From: VBAS01 sp964508655
GTDB lineage: Bacteria > Bacteroidota > Bacteroidia > Chitinophagales > Chitinophagaceae
Direction of reading: 5' to 3'
Assembly: GCA_964508655.1 (NCBI GenBank)
Contig: CAZDUO010000003.1
Span: forward strand, 38,332-102,331
Length of the DNA stretch: 64,000 nucleotides
The first letter of the stretch is position 1; each line of letters begins with the position of its first letter. A program made the translations under genes and the position numbers. Below, piece by piece: positions 30,471 through 38,819 of the stretch. The notes under the pieces were generated by a model. The model did no database searches. It worked only from the letters and a program-made list of their open reading frames with translations, and had not been told where the DNA came from.

Positions 30471-31289
30471 ATGCTAAAAATCATCCTGGCTCTGCTGATC
30501 AGTTTGCCTGTGCTGGCGCAAAAACAGGATTCCCTGCCTGATTTCTCCGTAGTATATAAAGGAAACAACCGCGTTGTCGTCAGTTGGAATAACAAATTCA
30601 AATTGCTGAAACAAATCAGCATTCAGCGCTCTGCCGATAGTCTTTCCAATTTTAAAACCCTGGTGACAGTACCTGATCCCAATAACCCGCAGAATGGATA
30701 CATGGATGCCAAAGCACCGAATGACCGGATGTTTTACAGGTTGTACATCCTTGTGGATGGCAGCAATTTTATTTTTACCAGGTCAAAACGGCCGCTGAAC
30801 GACAGCATCCGCACCGCTCTGCTGGCCGACACGTCAAAGAAGACATTGCCCGACAGCAATTATATGAAAGTAGTGGAAAAAATTATAAGCCAAAACCTGC
30901 CCGACAGCGTACTGACAGCCGAAGAAATATTTATTTTAAAAAAATATAAAAACAGCCGGCTCGACCTGCTGTCCGAATCGGTGAACAGGAAAATAGAAGC
31001 CATCATCAAGGTAAAAAACACCCCTGATGTTGTGATGCCGCAATACCGCATTTCAGCCAACAGGGATGGCGTGGTAAAAATCATACTGAATGATTTTAAC
31101 AAGAAAAAATACACTATACGGTTTTATGAAGATGACGATAGTTTTCTTTTTGAAATAAAAGACATCAAAGAAGCTTCGCTTATGCTCGACAAATCAAACT
31201 TTTATCACAGCGGCTGGTTCAGGTCAGAGCTGTATGAAGACGGCAGGCTGGTAGAGAAGAACCGGTTTTTTATTCCAAAGGATTTCTAA
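30471..31289 (+). CDS. Exported protein, unknown
   Basis: 272 aa from ATG 30471, chosen because it starts a clean signal peptide (LKIILALLISLPVLAQ). Not recognised. The mature protein begins with a fibronectin-like stretch (VVSWNNKFKLLKQISIQRS), then YMDAKAPNDRMFYRLYILVDG. A helical Lys-rich centre follows, then a beta-rich C-terminus (YTIRFYEDDDSFLFEIKDI). Likely periplasmic or surface-located. No operon partner is obvious. Confidence 0.72.
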   Translation: MLKIILALLISLPVLAQKQDSLPDFSVVYKGNNRVVVSWNNKFKLLKQISIQRSADSLSNFKTLVTVPDPNNPQNGYMDAKAPNDRMFYRLYILVDGSNFIFTRSKRPLNDSIRTALLADTSKKTLPDSNYMKVVEKIISQNLPDSVLTAEEIFILKKYKNSRLDLLSESVNRKIEAIIKVKNTPDVVMPQYRISANRDGVVKIILNDFNKKKYTIRFYEDDDSFLFEIKDIKEASLMLDKSNFYHSGWFRSELYEDGRLVEKNRFFIPKDF

Positions 31290-31306
31290 GTAGTGAGTAC
31301 TCAGTA

Positions 31307-32092
31307 CTAAGGCTGAACCAATTCCACATCAAATACCCTTTCAAAATTTTTTTTCACCCTTTCCTTGGCTTCATCGAAATCAACTTTTCTTCCAAGTTCT
31401 TTTTGCAGTGAAGTGACTTGTTTGTTCTGTATGCCACAGGGAATGATATTATTGAAGTAAGAAAGGTCGGTGTTTACATTAAATGCAAAGCCGTGCATGG
31501 TTATCCAGCGGCTGGTGCGTACACCCATGGCGCAAATTTTTCTTTCACGCCCCGGCACATCGGGGTCAAGCCATACACCGGTTTCGCCGGACGACCGGGC
31601 GCCTTTCAGGCCGTAACCGGCAAGTGTCAGAATGATCACTTCCTCCAGGTTGCGCAGATATTTTCCGATGTCAGTATAAAACTTTTCCAGGTCAAGTATA
31701 GGGTAGCCTACAATCTGCTGATCGCCATGAAAAGTAATATCGCCGCCGCGGTTGGTGCGGAAAAACTGAATGCCGCTTTCTTCCAATTCTCTTTCATCCA
31801 GCAGCACATTTTCAATATTGCCGCTTTTGCCCAAGGTGTAAACAGGAGGATGTTCGACGAAAAGAAGATAGTGTGTAGTTGTGAGTCGTGAGTCGTGAGT
31901 CGTGAGTTGGGCATCAGTAATTACCGGCTCCGGGCTACCGACCAATGACTCCTTATTAAAAACTTCTGACTTCAGACTTCTGGCTTCAGTCTTCTTTTCA
32001 GCATTCTCCTGCAGCAATCGCTCCTGGTAGTCCCATGCAGCTTTATATTCCATTCTGCCCAAGTCGCGGAATATGACCTGTTGTTTCGCCAT
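31307..32092 (-). CDS. lipB: Octanoyltransferase (lipoate synthesis) with translated heptad repeats
   Basis: Transfers octanoyl from acyl carrier protein to lipoyl domains. 261 aa from the ATG at 32092. Core motifs are HPPVYTLGKSG, NRGGDITFHGDQQIVGYP, and the catalytic Lys/Cys region RKICAMGVRTSRW followed by MHGFAFNVNTDLSYF. Between LLQENA (about residue 32) and THYLLFVEHPP (about 73) lie some 40 extra residues encoded by two heptad DNA arrays (giving KTEARSLKSEVFN and LTTHDSRLTTTHY). They fall in a loop between the first helix and first strand. A consensus promoter is directly upstream. Confidence 0.94.
   Translation of the reverse strand: MAKQQVIFRDLGRMEYKAAWDYQERLLQENAEKKTEARSLKSEVFNKESLVGSPEPVITDAQLTTHDSRLTTTHYLLFVEHPPVYTLGKSGNIENVLLDERELEESGIQFFRTNRGGDITFHGDQQIVGYPILDLEKFYTDIGKYLRNLEEVIILTLAGYGLKGARSSGETGVWLDPDVPGRERKICAMGVRTSRWITMHGFAFNVNTDLSYFNNIIPCGIQNKQVTSLQKELGRKVDFDEAKERVKKNFERVFDVELVQP
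31882..31909. repeat. Heptad array GTGAGTC x4 within lipB
   Basis: Four tandem 7-mers (three exact GTGAGTC, one GTGAGTT) are read in frame as part of lipB; 28 bp shifts the frame after each unit, so successive copies encode different residues. Confidence 0.85.
31963..31993. repeat. Heptad array TTCTGAC/TTCAGAC within lipB
   Basis: TTCTGAC, TTCAGAC, TTCTGGC, TTCAGTC in tandem: a second heptad family in the same gene, also found in the ABC-F gene at 40569-40596. Confidence 0.75.
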
Positions 32093-32101
32093 TTTGAATT
32101 G

Positions 32102-32133
32102 CAAATTTAGTTTTGCATCTTCAACCGGGCAAA
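32102..32133 (-). promoter_or_regulatory. Promoter of lipB
   Basis: Minus-strand TTTG (32130-32133), 20-base spacer, TAAATTTG (32102-32109): an exact match to the Bacteroidota consensus, ending 9 bases before the ATG at 32092. The short distance supports that ATG over the upstream in-frame one at 32104. Confidence 0.65.
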
Positions 32134-32171
32134 ACCGGGGTTACAACTGTAGAGCGGAGCCCGTCCGTACC

Positions 32172-32183
32172 GGCAGGCCTGCC
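32172..32183. repeat. Perfect palindrome GGCAGGCCTGCC
   Basis: 12-bp palindrome inside a GC-rich stretch (32148-32225) between divergent lipB and rluD. The outer parts (GAGCCCGTCCG; GTCGGACATC) also pair partly. It may be one more dispersed repeat. Confidence 0.5.
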
Positions 32184-32319
32184 TGAAAGATTCATCCTGG
32201 CGGGGTCGGACATCGCAACAACAGATTAATCAGGATCTAAAGGCCTGTGACATAATAATTTTTTAATACAAACCCATGAGTTTGCTTCGCCCAGTTTTAT
32301 CGGGATTGCAAAAAAAACC

Positions 32320-33372
32320 ATGAACGAAAACAACGATAAACCCGAACAACAGAACGGCAGCGATGATCTGTATGAACGCTTTGTGATAAAAATTGACAAG
32401 GGCCAGGAACCGCTGCGCATTGATAAATTCCTGATGAGCCGGATTGAAGGCGCTACAAGAAACAAAATCCAACAGGCTATCAATGCGGGGTTTGTGATGG
32501 TGAATAAAAACACCGTGAAGCAGAATTATAAAGTAAAGGCGCTGGATGAGATTGTAGTGTACAGCGACATGAGCCCTGAAGAAACTGAAGTGGTGCCGGA
32601 AAAAATTCCGTTGAATATTGTGTATGAAGACGACGATGTGATAGTGATTAATAAGCCGCCGGGAATGGTGGTGCATCCCGGCAGCGGCAATTATTCCGGT
32701 ACGCTGCTAAACGGCGCGGCCTGGTATATGCTGCAAAAAGACCCTTCGCTCAATGAAGAAAAACTGCCGAGGTATGGGCTGGTGCACCGCATTGATAAAA
32801 ATACCAGCGGCCTGCTGCTGATGGCAAAAAACAGCCGGGCCATGAGCCAGCTTGCCAGACAATTTTACGATCATACAGTGAAACGAAAATATGTGGCCCT
32901 GGTATGGGGTGATGTAAAAAATGACAAGGGAACCATCACGGCACATATTGGCCGCAACCTCCGGCGCCGCAAACTTTTTGAAGCCTATCCTGGTGGTGAG
33001 CACGGCAAAGAAGCCATCACACATTACAAAGTGATGGAGCGGTTTAATTATGTGACGCTGCTTGAATGTGTGCTGGAAACAGGCCGCACTCACCAGATAA
33101 GAGTGCACATGAAGTACATGGGCTACCCGGTTTTTAACGATGAATTTTACGGCGGTGATAAAATTGTAAAAGGTACCGTGTTTGCCAAATACCGCCAGTT
33201 TGTAGAAAACTGTTTTGCCATTTGCCCGCGGCATGCCCTGCATGCAAAAACGCTGGGCTTTCTGCATCCCCGCACAAAGAATGAAATGTTTTTTGATACC
33301 GATTTACCAGCGGATATGAAGCTGCTGATTGAGAAGTGGAGAAGGTATGTTTCAACCAGAAGCAGTGATTAG
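32320..33372 (+). CDS. rluD: RluD-family 23S rRNA pseudouridine synthase
   Basis: 350 aa. An S4 RNA-binding domain (about 25-80, LRIDKFLMSRIEGATRNKIQ) precedes the catalytic domain with VIVINKPPGMVVHPGSGN and the active-site Asp in GLVHRIDKNTSGLLLMAKN (about 148-166). CVLETGRTHQIRVHMKYMG follows. It modifies uridines of large-subunit rRNA; the exact positions need experiment, as RluA, C and D relatives overlap. Starts at an ATG preceded by an acidic/Asn-rich N-terminal tail. Confidence 0.92.
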   Translation: MNENNDKPEQQNGSDDLYERFVIKIDKGQEPLRIDKFLMSRIEGATRNKIQQAINAGFVMVNKNTVKQNYKVKALDEIVVYSDMSPEETEVVPEKIPLNIVYEDDDVIVINKPPGMVVHPGSGNYSGTLLNGAAWYMLQKDPSLNEEKLPRYGLVHRIDKNTSGLLLMAKNSRAMSQLARQFYDHTVKRKYVALVWGDVKNDKGTITAHIGRNLRRRKLFEAYPGGEHGKEAITHYKVMERFNYVTLLECVLETGRTHQIRVHMKYMGYPVFNDEFYGGDKIVKGTVFAKYRQFVENCFAICPRHALHAKTLGFLHPRTKNEMFFDTDLPADMKLLIEKWRRYVSTRSSD

Positions 33373-33405
33373 GATGATGGTTCGATGGCTAAATGGTTTA
33401 CTAGT
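33373..33405. repeat. Short GATGG-type degenerate array after rluD
   Basis: GATGGTTC-GATGGCTA-AATGGTTT in tandem near 33374-33398, followed by a partial inverse (TAGCC at about 33410). Like other simple octad/heptad arrays in the window. Confidence 0.35.
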
Positions 33406-33485
33406 TGAATAGCCGGGGAGTTACGTTTTCGTATTGCCGAATACTGTTTCCAAAAACAATTTAACCATGCAGCAGGCAAACAATC

Positions 33486-34406
33486 TCAATGTGAAAAATC
33501 AAACAGGGTAGCAGTAAACAATCCCCTTTCTCTTTTTTTGAAGGCCACATCCCAGGTGCCGGTGTAGCGAAGTGTGGAAGGAACAATAAGATTGTCAATC
33601 CGGGTCATCTGAACTTCCATGTGCACATCAAAATCATACACCGCGGCTTTGTAGCTCAAATCATAATTGCGGGCCACTATTTCCATGGTTTTGCTGCTGA
33701 ACCAGGTGGACATAGTATCTATCACCACGCCGCTGCGTTCTTTTGCTTTAATGGTAAAAAGATAGCAGCTCTGACCGTTGTAGTCAACATAATCAATGGC
33801 ATAAGAATATTTCCCGGCATTATCACGGTCGAAGATGGCCGTTTTGTCGCCCATGAGGGGGATGCCCGGAATTTTTTTGCCGGGGTCGAAGAAGAGCATC
33901 TTCAGCTGTTCTTTGTGTTTTTCAATTCCTCTTTTTGATTTCACAGCCCGTTCATATCCTTTCACTATGTTGGTTTCGCCGCATATTTTTCCTTTGGTAA
34001 AAAAAAGCGAAGCATACAGTTCGGCGGTGTAATAGTGATAAGCGCTGTCTTTTTCATAAAAATCACCGTTGCTTTTTTCTTCCAGTACTTCCATGCTGCG
34101 GCAGCCTCCGGATGTATGTTGCCGGGTTTTGCTCTGCAGCGAAGCTTTTACTTTCCCTTTTTTATCCAGCATGCGGATGTCGTTCAGCGAAGTGTAGCTT
34201 AGCACCCGCAGGTTGCGAAAGGCCTTGTAAAAGCTGCTGTCATTTTTTACCCGTTCAATAAAACTGTTTATATCCAGCTTGTTTCTTACCACCACTTCAG
34301 AAAGCTGTATCATCTGTGCCAGGCGCACATTATCGAGTGAATCTTCGTTTTGGGCATAAAGGAATTTTGTGGTACACAAAAATACAAAAAGAATGATCCT
34401 TTTCAT
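33486..34406 (-). CDS. Exported protein, unknown
   Basis: 306 aa with a signal peptide (KRIILFVFLCTTKFLYAQ). Not assigned to a family. The mature protein starts with LDNVRLAQMIQLSEVVVRNKL, a short pattern also seen in Bacteroidota periplasmic proteins with a carboxypeptidase-like or LolA-like fold. A basic centre and a beta-rich C-terminal half (YSYAIDYVDYNGQSCYLFTI, LRYTGTWDVAFKKRERG) follow. The start is 23 bases after def, so the two are probably co-transcribed, though no functional link is evident. Confidence 0.7.
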   Translation of the reverse strand: MKRIILFVFLCTTKFLYAQNEDSLDNVRLAQMIQLSEVVVRNKLDINSFIERVKNDSSFYKAFRNLRVLSYTSLNDIRMLDKKGKVKASLQSKTRQHTSGGCRSMEVLEEKSNGDFYEKDSAYHYYTAELYASLFFTKGKICGETNIVKGYERAVKSKRGIEKHKEQLKMLFFDPGKKIPGIPLMGDKTAIFDRDNAGKYSYAIDYVDYNGQSCYLFTIKAKERSGVVIDTMSTWFSSKTMEIVARNYDLSYKAAVYDFDVHMEVQMTRIDNLIVPSTLRYTGTWDVAFKKRERGLFTATLFDFSH

Positions 34407-34429
34407 AGAAAGGCAGTATCATAAAGCAA

Positions 34430-35011
34430 TTAAGCCGGGAACAGCATTTTGTAATCCACTTTTACTTTCCCTTTGCTGATGTCGTTCAGTTTCCCTTTCA
34501 GCAGTTTTCTTTTCAGCGGGCTGATGTGGTCAATAAAAAGTTTTCCCTCGATATGATCGTATTCGTGCAGGATGATTCTTGCCGTCAGTCCCTGGAAAGT
34601 GCGCATGCATTGCTGGAAATTTTCATCCCTGTATTCCACTGTTACCACCGACTGGCGCCTGATGTCTTCACGTATTTTTGGAATGCTCAGGCAGCCTTCG
34701 TTGTATGTCCATTCAAACCCATCGAGTTCCCTGATATGTGCATTGATAAAAACCTGGCGGATACCCGGCGCATCGGGGTAGTTGTGCTGTTCTTTGTCTT
34801 CTTTCAGTTGCCGGAACACCTGCTCCGAATCCATCACAAAAAGCCGGATGTCACGATTTACCTGCGGGGCCGCAAGGCCTACCCCATTGCTGGCATACAT
34901 GGTTTCCCACATATCTTCAATTAGTTGCTGCAGGCCGGGATAATCTTTATCTACATCCCTGCACATTTTGCGCAGCACCGGGTGACCATACGCTACTATG
35001 GGAAGAATCAT
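34430..35011 (-). CDS. def: Peptide deformylase
   Basis: Removes the formyl group from nascent N-termini. 193 aa with all three family motifs: NGVGLAAPQVN (about 41-51), EGCLSIPKIRED (with the metal-binding Cys) and HEYDHIEGKLFID (two metal-binding His and catalytic Glu). N-terminal ILPIVAYGHPVLRKMCRDV is normal. No partner fmt gene is nearby. Confidence 0.96.
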   Translation of the reverse strand: MILPIVAYGHPVLRKMCRDVDKDYPGLQQLIEDMWETMYASNGVGLAAPQVNRDIRLFVMDSEQVFRQLKEDKEQHNYPDAPGIRQVFINAHIRELDGFEWTYNEGCLSIPKIREDIRRQSVVTVEYRDENFQQCMRTFQGLTARIILHEYDHIEGKLFIDHISPLKRKLLKGKLNDISKGKVKVDYKMLFPA

Positions 35012-35224
35012 TCAAATTACGATTTTGGATTTGAGATTTCAGAATTTGAAAGCAAATTTAAGATTATTAGCCAGCAGATAGTTTTTCAAACGTATATCGC
35101 TTAGAAAATGTCCCCATCATATTTTGAGCAGAATTTTCCGGTCCATATTGAGCTTCCCGAAGCTTCATAATAAAATTCAAGTTCATACCATACGATTATT
35201 TGTGAAGTTTTCTTCACTGCAAGT

Positions 35225-37582
35225 TTAAAACCTGAAATTCCACGTAACCGCCGGCAGTATCGGGAAAAGGGATACCTGTCTTGCCTCTACTTTCAATGTG
35301 CCGTCGTAAGGACTGCCGGTCTGATCGAAGTAAATAAAATAGGGATTAAGACGGCTGTACACATTGTAAAAGCTGAACACCCAACTGCTTGTCATTTTTT
35401 TCTTTTTCTTTGGCACGGGAGTGTATGTGGCTGCCAGGTCGAGACGATGATAAGCCGAGAGGCGGTACTGGTTCACACGGCTGTACTCCTGTGTAAGCAC
35501 CCCTTCGATAATGTAAAACCGCTCGGGCAGTGTTGTGGCATTGCCGGTACCATAAACAAACACGGCACCAAACTTCCATTTGCCGCCAGGCTCATAATTT
35601 GCCACTACGCTCATGTCGTGCCGGCGATCGTAACGGGCAGGGAATTTTTCACCGCCGTTCAGCTCTGTGAATTTTCTCCATGTCCATGACAGCGTGTAGC
35701 CAATCCAGCCATTCAGTTTTCCTCTTGTTTTATTGATAAAAATTTCAGCGCCATAGCTCCAGCCATCGCCAAAGGCGAATTCCACCTCCGGGTCTTCCAA
35801 TGATGGGGTATAGCCTTCTTTATACTCAATCTGGTTCTTCATTTTTTTATAATAAACCTCAAGCGATGTCTCATACCTGTTGTTGTCAAAGTTTTTAAAA
35901 AATCCTGCTGCATACTGCCAGCTCAGCTGCGGTTTAACACGGTAAGTGCTCGGTACCCACAAATCGGTGGGCAGTGTGCTGCCGGCATTGCTCACCAGGT
36001 GAATGTACTGCAGGTTGCGGTTCACTGCTGCCTTTACTGACGTTTCATTATTGATGGCATAGCGGATAGTGATGCGGGGTTCAAAGCCACCATAGGTTTT
36101 TACCGGCTCAAAATTTTTGTACACGGTGCTGTCAATTTTATTGCCGTCGTCATCCCGAACATATTTTTTGTAAGGTCCGATTTGTGTAAATCCGCTCCAG
36201 CGGATACCGTAGTTAATTTTTAGTTTATCACTCATCTCCCAGTCATCCTGTATATAAAGCGCAAATTCACTTGCATACTTTACACTTTCATTATTGGGCT
36301 GAAAAATGACGGAATCCTGCCGGCCCGAAAGAATGTTGGGTATAAACTTGTGATACGTGTACAACCCGCCAAACTTCAGTTTGTGTTGCGGCACGGGGTA
36401 ATAATCAAAATCCATTTTCAGGTTGGCATCGCGGATGCCGGAGGCAAGACTTAACTGGAAATTGTGCTGCGCTGCATCAAACCTGAATTTGTAATTATTG
36501 TAAACGCCGGTCATGTTGGCAAAAAGCTTTTTGCTGAACACATGATTCCAGCGCAGCGTAGCAGTACTGTTTCCCCAGGGAATATTGGAGCGGAAAGACC
36601 GCCTGGCATTGTTGAAATCAAACACATCGCGGCCGAAATAGCCGCTGAGGTAAAGCCTGTCTTTTTCTGAAAACCTGTAATTTACTTTGGCATTCAGATC
36701 ATAAAAGAAATAACCCGAGCCATAGAAGTCGCTGCTTTTTTTTATAAACGGTTTTGCCAGCGCATCCACATACGTTCGGCGGGCAGAAATAATAAAGGAA
36801 GCTTTATCTTTTATTATCGGTCCCTGCAGCGAAAACCGGGAAGCAATCAGCCCGATGCCTCCCTCCGCCTGGAAATGATTCATATTTCCATCCTTCATCG
36901 CCACATCGAGCACAGAAGAGAGCCGGCCGCCGTACTGTGCCGGCATACCTCCTTTTATCAGCGATGTGTTTTTAATAGCATCAGAATTAAAAATGGAAAA
37001 AAAACCAAACAGATGGCCGGTGTTGTACACCACCGCATCATCCAGCATAATGAGGTTCTGGTCGGGCCCGCCCCCGCGAACGTAAAAACCTGCATTGCCT
37101 TCGCCGGCATTTCTTACTCCGGGCAGCAACTGGATGGCTTTCAGGATATCAATTTCACCCAAAAAAGCAGGAATGTTTTTTATACGGCTTGTGGAAAGAT
37201 CAATCTTTCCCATTTCGGCATTTTTCACGTTGGCATCACGCCGCCGGTTCGTGTAAACCACCACTTCAGAAATGGCCGCATGTTTCGGTGCTAGTTCAAA
37301 ATTGAAAGCCTTATCAGCCTGCAGTTGCAGTTCAATGCTTTTGGACATGTACGAAATATGACTGACGGTGATTTTATATGCTCCGGGTTCGATGGTGATG
37401 GAATAAAATCCATAGCTGTTGCTCGCTACTCCCTTTCCCTGCCCGTTGATGCTGATGCTGGCGCCGATAACCAGTTCGCCTGAAAGACTGTCCCGCACAT
37501 AGCCATTCAGTGTTATTTTGTTTTGTGCAAATAAAGAAAGATGAGCAAGGGTTAATACAATTATAGCTGCTGTGCTGCGCAT
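35225..37582 (-). CDS. TonB-dependent receptor with carboxypeptidase-regulatory-like domain
   Basis: 785 aa outer-membrane receptor. Signal peptide (residues 1-19, ending LFAQ). A CarboxypepD_reg-like domain comes first (GYVRDSLSGELVIGASISIN, about 27-105), then the plug (LLPGVRNAGEGNAGFYVRGG, about 145-235) and a beta-barrel ending in the aromatic TWNFRF. No SusD partner lies next to it, so polysaccharide uptake of the PUL type is not indicated; the ligand is unknown. It follows the DUF3347 gene by 20 bases, and the pairing hints at metal or heme-type traffic, as inference only. Confidence 0.93.
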   Translation of the reverse strand: MRSTAAIIVLTLAHLSLFAQNKITLNGYVRDSLSGELVIGASISINGQGKGVASNSYGFYSITIEPGAYKITVSHISYMSKSIELQLQADKAFNFELAPKHAAISEVVVYTNRRRDANVKNAEMGKIDLSTSRIKNIPAFLGEIDILKAIQLLPGVRNAGEGNAGFYVRGGGPDQNLIMLDDAVVYNTGHLFGFFSIFNSDAIKNTSLIKGGMPAQYGGRLSSVLDVAMKDGNMNHFQAEGGIGLIASRFSLQGPIIKDKASFIISARRTYVDALAKPFIKKSSDFYGSGYFFYDLNAKVNYRFSEKDRLYLSGYFGRDVFDFNNARRSFRSNIPWGNSTATLRWNHVFSKKLFANMTGVYNNYKFRFDAAQHNFQLSLASGIRDANLKMDFDYYPVPQHKLKFGGLYTYHKFIPNILSGRQDSVIFQPNNESVKYASEFALYIQDDWEMSDKLKINYGIRWSGFTQIGPYKKYVRDDDGNKIDSTVYKNFEPVKTYGGFEPRITIRYAINNETSVKAAVNRNLQYIHLVSNAGSTLPTDLWVPSTYRVKPQLSWQYAAGFFKNFDNNRYETSLEVYYKKMKNQIEYKEGYTPSLEDPEVEFAFGDGWSYGAEIFINKTRGKLNGWIGYTLSWTWRKFTELNGGEKFPARYDRRHDMSVVANYEPGGKWKFGAVFVYGTGNATTLPERFYIIEGVLTQEYSRVNQYRLSAYHRLDLAATYTPVPKKKKKMTSSWVFSFYNVYSRLNPYFIYFDQTGSPYDGTLKVEARQVSLFPILPAVTWNFRF

Positions 37583-37602
37583 TTTTTCCCGTTACGATTT
37601 AA

Positions 37603-38247
37603 TCAGTTCCTGCCTGGTTGTTCAGCAACGTGAATAGAATCCCGTGTAGCGCCGCAGATCAGCATGGCCTTGCCGTATTTGGGATCGTACAGACCGAGAT
37701 ATGGATTGCGGCGATCATCATCCTGCCCGCTGGTACTCAGCCAGAAAGCTGACGATTCATAATTGTTCAGCGCCATGGGGCATTCCTGGTAATACACTTT
37801 GGCCGCATCGTATTTAATGGTGCGAAGCAAATCGAACAGCTGCTGCGAAAGAAAATTCAGTGATTCTCTTTTCTCATAAATTTCTTCATCGGCACGAAGC
37901 CCGGCAAGTTCTGTTTTTACAGTTTTCCAATAGCTTTCAACTGTGGGATAGATAGCGGAGTCTTTCTTCATTTCATCCAGCTTCAGGCTATCAACAAGTA
38001 TTCTCAATTCATCAGCGCTTTTATTTACGGCGGCAGTATCCCAGTTTACAAACGCTTCGGACAGCCGGTAGTAAGCCTCAAGCATTTTATTTACCGACTG
38101 GTTGAAGGCGTCGCTGTGCCTGCTTACCGTCATCGCTGCCGGTTTAGGGCCATCATCACTGGTTTTTTTCTTGAAAACATATTTCCATCCGAAAACAACG
38201 GCCAGGGCTACCAGGATACCTAACAGGGCAAGAGCAGATTTTTTCAT
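37603..38247 (-). CDS. DUF3347 domain-containing protein
   Basis: 214 aa. N-terminal anchor or signal (LALLGILVALAVVFGWKYV). A helical DUF3347 domain (about 45-150: MLEAYYRLSEAFVNWDTAAVN) is followed by the conserved YYQECPMALNN and a tail (RNPYLGLYDPKYGKAMLICG) with Cys and Met residues. In other Bacteroidota such tails accompany heavy-metal efflux or copper proteins, which makes metal binding plausible. A -7-like box TACCTTTG (38264-38271, minus) lies about 17 bases upstream. First gene of a pair with the TonB receptor. Confidence 0.78.
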   Translation of the reverse strand: MKKSALALLGILVALAVVFGWKYVFKKKTSDDGPKPAAMTVSRHSDAFNQSVNKMLEAYYRLSEAFVNWDTAAVNKSADELRILVDSLKLDEMKKDSAIYPTVESYWKTVKTELAGLRADEEIYEKRESLNFLSQQLFDLLRTIKYDAAKVYYQECPMALNNYESSAFWLSTSGQDDDRRNPYLGLYDPKYGKAMLICGATRDSIHVAEQPGRN

Positions 38248-38323
38248 CAGGTAAAAATTTTGCCAAAGGTAAACAGGGACGGCCTAATGAAGTAATCAAT
38301 TATTTTTGTGGGCCAAAGAAGAC

Positions 38324-38814
38324 GTGAATGGTCAATGGTGAATGGTGAATAAGAGCTTTTCCTGGTTATGGCTCTGCTTCTTTATACCAGTAACCAAAAA
38401 GTAAACTATATGTTTTTGAAATTAAATCACCAGAAATTGGATATATACGGAATATCCCGAAAGTTTGTACACGAATGTTACATATTGACCAAAAGTCTTC
38501 CTGCCGAAGAAAGATTTGGTTTGATAACCCAGATCAGGAGGGCTACTCTTTCAGTCCATCTGAACATTGCAGAGGGGGCATCAAGGAAATCTGAAACTGA
38601 AAGAAAGCGTTTTTATGAAATTGCAAGAGGGTCATTAATAGAAATTGATGCCGCCCTGGATATTGCCTGTGATCTTGAATACTTAGGTGGGATACAATTA
38701 GAAAAACTGGGCGAATCCATGATCAGATGTTTCAAATTATTGACAGGTTTAATTGAATCGAAGGCCACAAAATGACGTATCACCATCATTCACCATTGAC
38801 CATTCACCATTGAC
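38324..38814. mobile_element. Four-helix-bundle unit bounded by inverted heptad arrays
   Basis: Left array: GTGAATG, GTCAATG, GTGAATG, GTGAATA (38324-38351). Right array: CATTCAC, CATTGAC, CATTCAC, CATTGAC (38787-38814), the inverse complement. The enclosed 435 bases hold only the four-helix-bundle gene. The unit lies between divergently oriented, unrelated genes and ends 5 bases before the ABC-F start codon. Mobility is inferred; no target duplication was found. Confidence 0.6.
38410..38775 (+). CDS. Four-helix-bundle protein (23S rRNA intervening-sequence/S23 family)
   Basis: 121 aa from ATG 38410, where the family pattern starts (FLKLNHQKLDIYGISRKFV). Diagnostic stretches are LPAEERFGLITQIRRATLSV, NIAEGASRKSETERKRFYEIARGSLIEI and LDIACDLEYL. 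The family was first found inside rRNA intervening sequences and is related to the Avd protein of diversity-generating retroelements; its role is unclear. Here it stands alone, within inverted heptad arrays. Four-helix proteins are often present in many copies in Bacteroidota genomes. Confidence 0.9.
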   Translation: MFLKLNHQKLDIYGISRKFVHECYILTKSLPAEERFGLITQIRRATLSVHLNIAEGASRKSETERKRFYEIARGSLIEIDAALDIACDLEYLGGIQLEKLGESMIRCFKLLTGLIESKATK

Positions 38815-38819
38815 GCTCT

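Noticed and set aside
31882..31909. Heptad arrays as a CRISPR
   Set aside because: Units are 7 bp without unique spacers and there are no cas genes.
35225..38247. TonB receptor as part of a polysaccharide utilisation locus
   Set aside because: No SusD-like gene, glycoside hydrolase or anti-sigma/sigma pair next to it.
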